Positions 61,971-64,000 of a stretch of DNA of 64,000 bases are shown here, piece after piece. Source of the stretch: Paenibacillus foliorum (GTDB lineage: Bacteria > Bacillota > Bacilli > Paenibacillales > NBRC-103111); contig NZ_WHOD01000066.1 in assembly GCF_013141765.1 (NCBI RefSeq), positions 62,001 through 126,000 on the forward strand. Direction: 5' to 3'. How positions within the stretch are numbered: position 1 is the first letter of the stretch; each line of letters begins with the position of its first letter. The position numbers and the translations under genes were made by a program. The notes under the pieces were generated by a model. That model searched no databases and had not been told where the DNA came from. It saw nothing but the letters and a program-made list of their open reading frames with translations.

Positions 61971-62022
61971 TCCATTCAAATTCAAGCCTATAATGAGAAT
62001 GCATCTAGAAATCAAGCTTTCT

Positions 62023-63159
62023 CTAATGAGCACGCAACATTACCATACAAATATCATCTTCCTGCTGGTCGCGAATTTCAACAGGCAGCAGAATATCCAT
62101 TATATCCACGAGCTCTTGAGGCTCACAGGCTTCAAGAGTTCCAACCAGTGTCTCTACCTCGTCCTCATCTTCTTGTTCTATAGCTTCCAGTAGTCCGTCC
62201 GTGTACAGAAACAGCCGCATGTCATCCTCATAGGACAGCATGCCCTTTTCAATATCCATCTGCTCGAAGAAACCAACAGCGCAGCTTCCCGTGTCCAACA
62301 GGATCGTAGACTTGTTCGCTTCCATCAGTATCCCTGGGGGGTGGCCCGCATTTACATACTCGATTGTTTTGTGATGAGTATCAATAACCAAATAAATGGC
62401 TGTAAAGTAATAGCTGACAGAGGCATTGCGATTCAGTTGATTCATGTAACGGTTCAATTCGGCTATAACAGTCTCCGGTTGAACGAACCGGGTAATGGTG
62501 TCTTGCATAACGGATGAAATAAACATACAAACCAAGGAGGAGGAAATCCCATGGCCCATCATATCGAGTAAAATAATCCCATGCCGGTTCGAGTCAATCG
62601 GATACCAAGAGTATAAATCTCCGGCAAGCTCGAAGGACGGATGATAGGATGCGCTTATATCCAATCTTTCTTTACGGAGCGGTAGGCTTAATACGCTGCT
62701 CTGCACTTGTTTGGCCAAATCCAATTCACTACGAATTCGCGCTTCATTCTCCTTATGCCAATCCTTTTCCAATTTTAATCGCAGCGCAACACGAATCCTC
62801 GCAATTAATTCTACCTTATTGATCGGCTTCATTACATAATCAACGGCACCCGCTTCCATAGCGTCAGCCAGTAGATTCGAATCCCCCATAGCGGTCACGA
62901 TAATGATAGGAATATCACGCAGTACCTCATCCTCCTGTATGGAACGGCAGGCCTGCAGACCATCCATCACTGGCATCATCATATCGAGCAGGATCAAATC
63001 CACTGGCACCTTAGGTCCTTCTCCAGTACCCGCATTCAACAGCTCTAGCAGCTCAATAGCAGAGGGCAATTTAATGCATTGTTTGTAACCGGCGCTTTTC
63101 ACTATTTTTTCTATTACCATCAAATTTACAGGATTGTCATCAACTATTACGATATTCAT
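62023..63159 (-). CDS. Response regulator with PP2C phosphatase domain (RsbY/RsbU-like)
   Basis: 378 residues. A REC domain (1-120) has VDDNP (Asp 7, 8), LILLDMMMP (phospho-acceptor Asp 59) and VMKPINK. A helical linker (about 125-155) joins it to a SpoIIE/PP2C domain (about 165-375) with ELAGDLYSW, IILLDMMGHGISSSLVCMFI, NAGHPPGILM, LFLYTDGLLEA and QQEDDICMV, which supply the metal Asp residues. It should dephosphorylate RsbV-P on a phosphorelay signal, as RsbY does in Bacillus cereus. No cognate histidine kinase lies within the window. TTAGGAG lies 7 bases before the ATG. Confidence 0.88.
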   Translation of the reverse strand: MNIVIVDDNPVNLMVIEKIVKSAGYKQCIKLPSAIELLELLNAGTGEGPKVPVDLILLDMMMPVMDGLQACRSIQEDEVLRDIPIIIVTAMGDSNLLADAMEAGAVDYVMKPINKVELIARIRVALRLKLEKDWHKENEARIRSELDLAKQVQSSVLSLPLRKERLDISASYHPSFELAGDLYSWYPIDSNRHGIILLDMMGHGISSSLVCMFISSVMQDTITRFVQPETVIAELNRYMNQLNRNASVSYYFTAIYLVIDTHHKTIEYVNAGHPPGILMEANKSTILLDTGSCAVGFFEQMDIEKGMLSYEDDMRLFLYTDGLLEAIEQEDEDEVETLVGTLEACEPQELVDIMDILLPVEIRDQQEDDICMVMLRAH

Positions 63160-63469
63160 TATATGACTCCTAACTTTCTCAAGCTTTTACTCATCATTCC
63201 ATTATAGCGCTATCTATAACTACTATGTAACCGTCAATTCGATTTTCTGAATCAATAAAAACCATGATTCACCATTTTTCCATATGGTTAATAGAGGGCA
63301 TGCTGGTCCACAACTGAATCTATCCATAATGAAAAAGCCAGTCGACTGCGATACTTACATGGACTTTTGAGGGCCGCTTAGTACTTTGCTCAGACAAATC
63401 GCTAAGGCCAAACTCAGCCGTGCTTACGAAGCTAGTCTCGCCTAGCACAACTCTAAGGAGGAACAAACT
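63160..63469. other. Intergenic control region
   Basis: About 310 bases between the REC-PP2C gene (minus) and the YflT-like gene (plus). It contains the leader motif at 63381-63467 and no gene. I did not find a SigB box for the YflT-like gene. Confidence 0.5.
63381..63467 (+). repeat. 5' leader motif, copy 2
   Basis: Matches 40026-40138 in order: GTACT..GCT, AAACTCAG, TGCTTACGA.GC, TCGCC and AGGAGGA. It lies directly upstream of a start codon, as the first copy does. Confidence 0.6.
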
Positions 63470-63919
63470 ATGGACAACAAAGCCAAGTTGGTAACTTATG
63501 AGGAGCAAGCTATTCAGGAGATTCGCAGCTTTCAAAGGAAAGGCTACACACTGGACGAAATTTACGTATTAGCGCATGATGATGAAACAACAGAAGGATT
63601 AACTAAGCTGATGAGCACAAGCACGGTTGGAGTAATGGAGGAGGGCATTGGAGATGCCTTTGCCAATCTGTTTCGTTCCAGAGGCGATCAATTGCGTTCG
63701 AAGATGCATTCGTTAGGACTGTCTAAAGCGCAAGCCGATCATTTCGAGAAAGAGCTGGATAAAGGCAAAATTCTCGTCATGGTATGGCACGACAATATGG
63801 ATAACGATGACATGAATATTAACCGCAGAAACAGCGGCAGCAAGGATGAAGTCATTATTCCACAGGACGGAGTTTACGTGACGAACCGACCAGGTCCTGG
63901 TCGAAACAATGTATGGTAA
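63470..63919 (+). CDS. General stress protein, YflT/GSP17M-like
   Basis: 149 residues. The N-terminal two-thirds has VTYEEQAIQEIRSFQRKGYT, EIYVLAHDDETTEGL, and ADHFEKELDKGKILVMVWHD, the order found in heat-induced YflT-type stress proteins. The tail is Asn/Asp-rich. TAAGGAGGA lies 8-9 bases before the ATG. A further gene starts 71 bases downstream. It fits with the SigB-linked neighbours. Confidence 0.82.
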   Translation: MDNKAKLVTYEEQAIQEIRSFQRKGYTLDEIYVLAHDDETTEGLTKLMSTSTVGVMEEGIGDAFANLFRSRGDQLRSKMHSLGLSKAQADHFEKELDKGKILVMVWHDNMDNDDMNINRRNSGSKDEVIIPQDGVYVTNRPGPGRNNVW

Positions 63920-63989
63920 TTTTTAAACAGCAGCAATAACTGTTATCCGTAAAGGCACTAGAAAAACATGATCCAGGAGGTGTGTTAGC

Positions 63990-64000
63990 ATGTTAAAATG
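63990..64000 (+). CDS. Start of a gene running off the right edge
   Basis: ATG 63990 has an excellent CAGGAGG 9 bases upstream. Only three codons (MLK) are visible. It is probably cotranscribed with the YflT-like gene. Confidence 0.6.

Noticed and set aside
63160..63469. SigB promoter for the YflT-like gene
   Set aside because: I looked for GTTT-N14-GGGTA in this interval and found none; control may come through the leader motif or another promoter.

Overview
The window looks like chromosomal DNA of a Paenibacillus-type member of the Bacillota. The evidence is strong AGGAGG-like ribosome binding sites, frequent TTG and GTG starts, an S-layer-anchored PQQ-repeat protein, many AraC regulators beside glycosidases, a YerC-type TrpR homologue, the dagK-rlmD pair, and an rsbV-rsbW-sigB operon. 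The species is inferred from gene content only.

Positions 1-15,300 form an AT-rich accessory island. It holds the start of a probable NACHT/STAND defence NTPase running off the left edge, remnants of a serine recombinase and an IS3-type transposase, and a large XPD-like helicase fused to a C-terminal PD-(D/E)XK nuclease-like domain, divergent from a small unknown gene. Next comes a recombination module: an excisionase-like HTH gene, a second HTH-like gene, and three consecutive tyrosine recombinases in a recombinase-in-trio layout. A phage/ICE-type integrase follows. The last 0.43 kb of that integrase recurs, broken, 2.5 kb further on. Between the two copies lie an FRG-domain gene and a coupled pair of unknown genes, one frameshifted.

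Positions 15,300-20,300 are core genes: rlmD, dagK, a CbiX-like chelatase, yerC and a YqfQ-like gene. Positions 20,300-30,000 hold an S-layer-anchored beta-propeller protein and a glycan utilisation cluster (ThuA-like, GH88, GH2, two AraC regulators). Positions 30,000-45,300 contain a 1,019-residue secreted LRR/stalk/MORN protein, an isolated aroA with a divergent LysR regulator, a c-di-GMP-I riboswitch ahead of a GGDEF protein, an AraC/PhyH pair, a toroid-like protein, a small zinc ribbon, DUF2500, and a MATE-like transporter.

Positions 45,300-49,000 encode an ECF sigma factor, a membrane protein with an anti-sigma-like N-terminus fused to an extracellular solute-binding domain, and a solute-binding lipoprotein, probably a sugar-sensing regulatory unit. 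A class B penicillin-binding protein follows. Positions 52,000-57,500 are a GntR-regulated ABC importer with a ManD/RspA dehydratase, with two matching GntR operators visible. Positions 57,600-64,000 are a general stress region: rsbV-rsbW-sigB, a REC-PP2C phosphatase like RsbY, and stress genes (GlsB-like, YtxH, DUF948, YflT-like). Four promoters with a GTTT-like -35, a 14-base spacer and GGGTAA tie much of this region to SigB.

Two families of non-coding dispersed repeats (41.3/61.7 kb and 24.5/51.8 kb) and a shared 5' leader motif (40.0/63.4 kb) occur in intergenic DNA.
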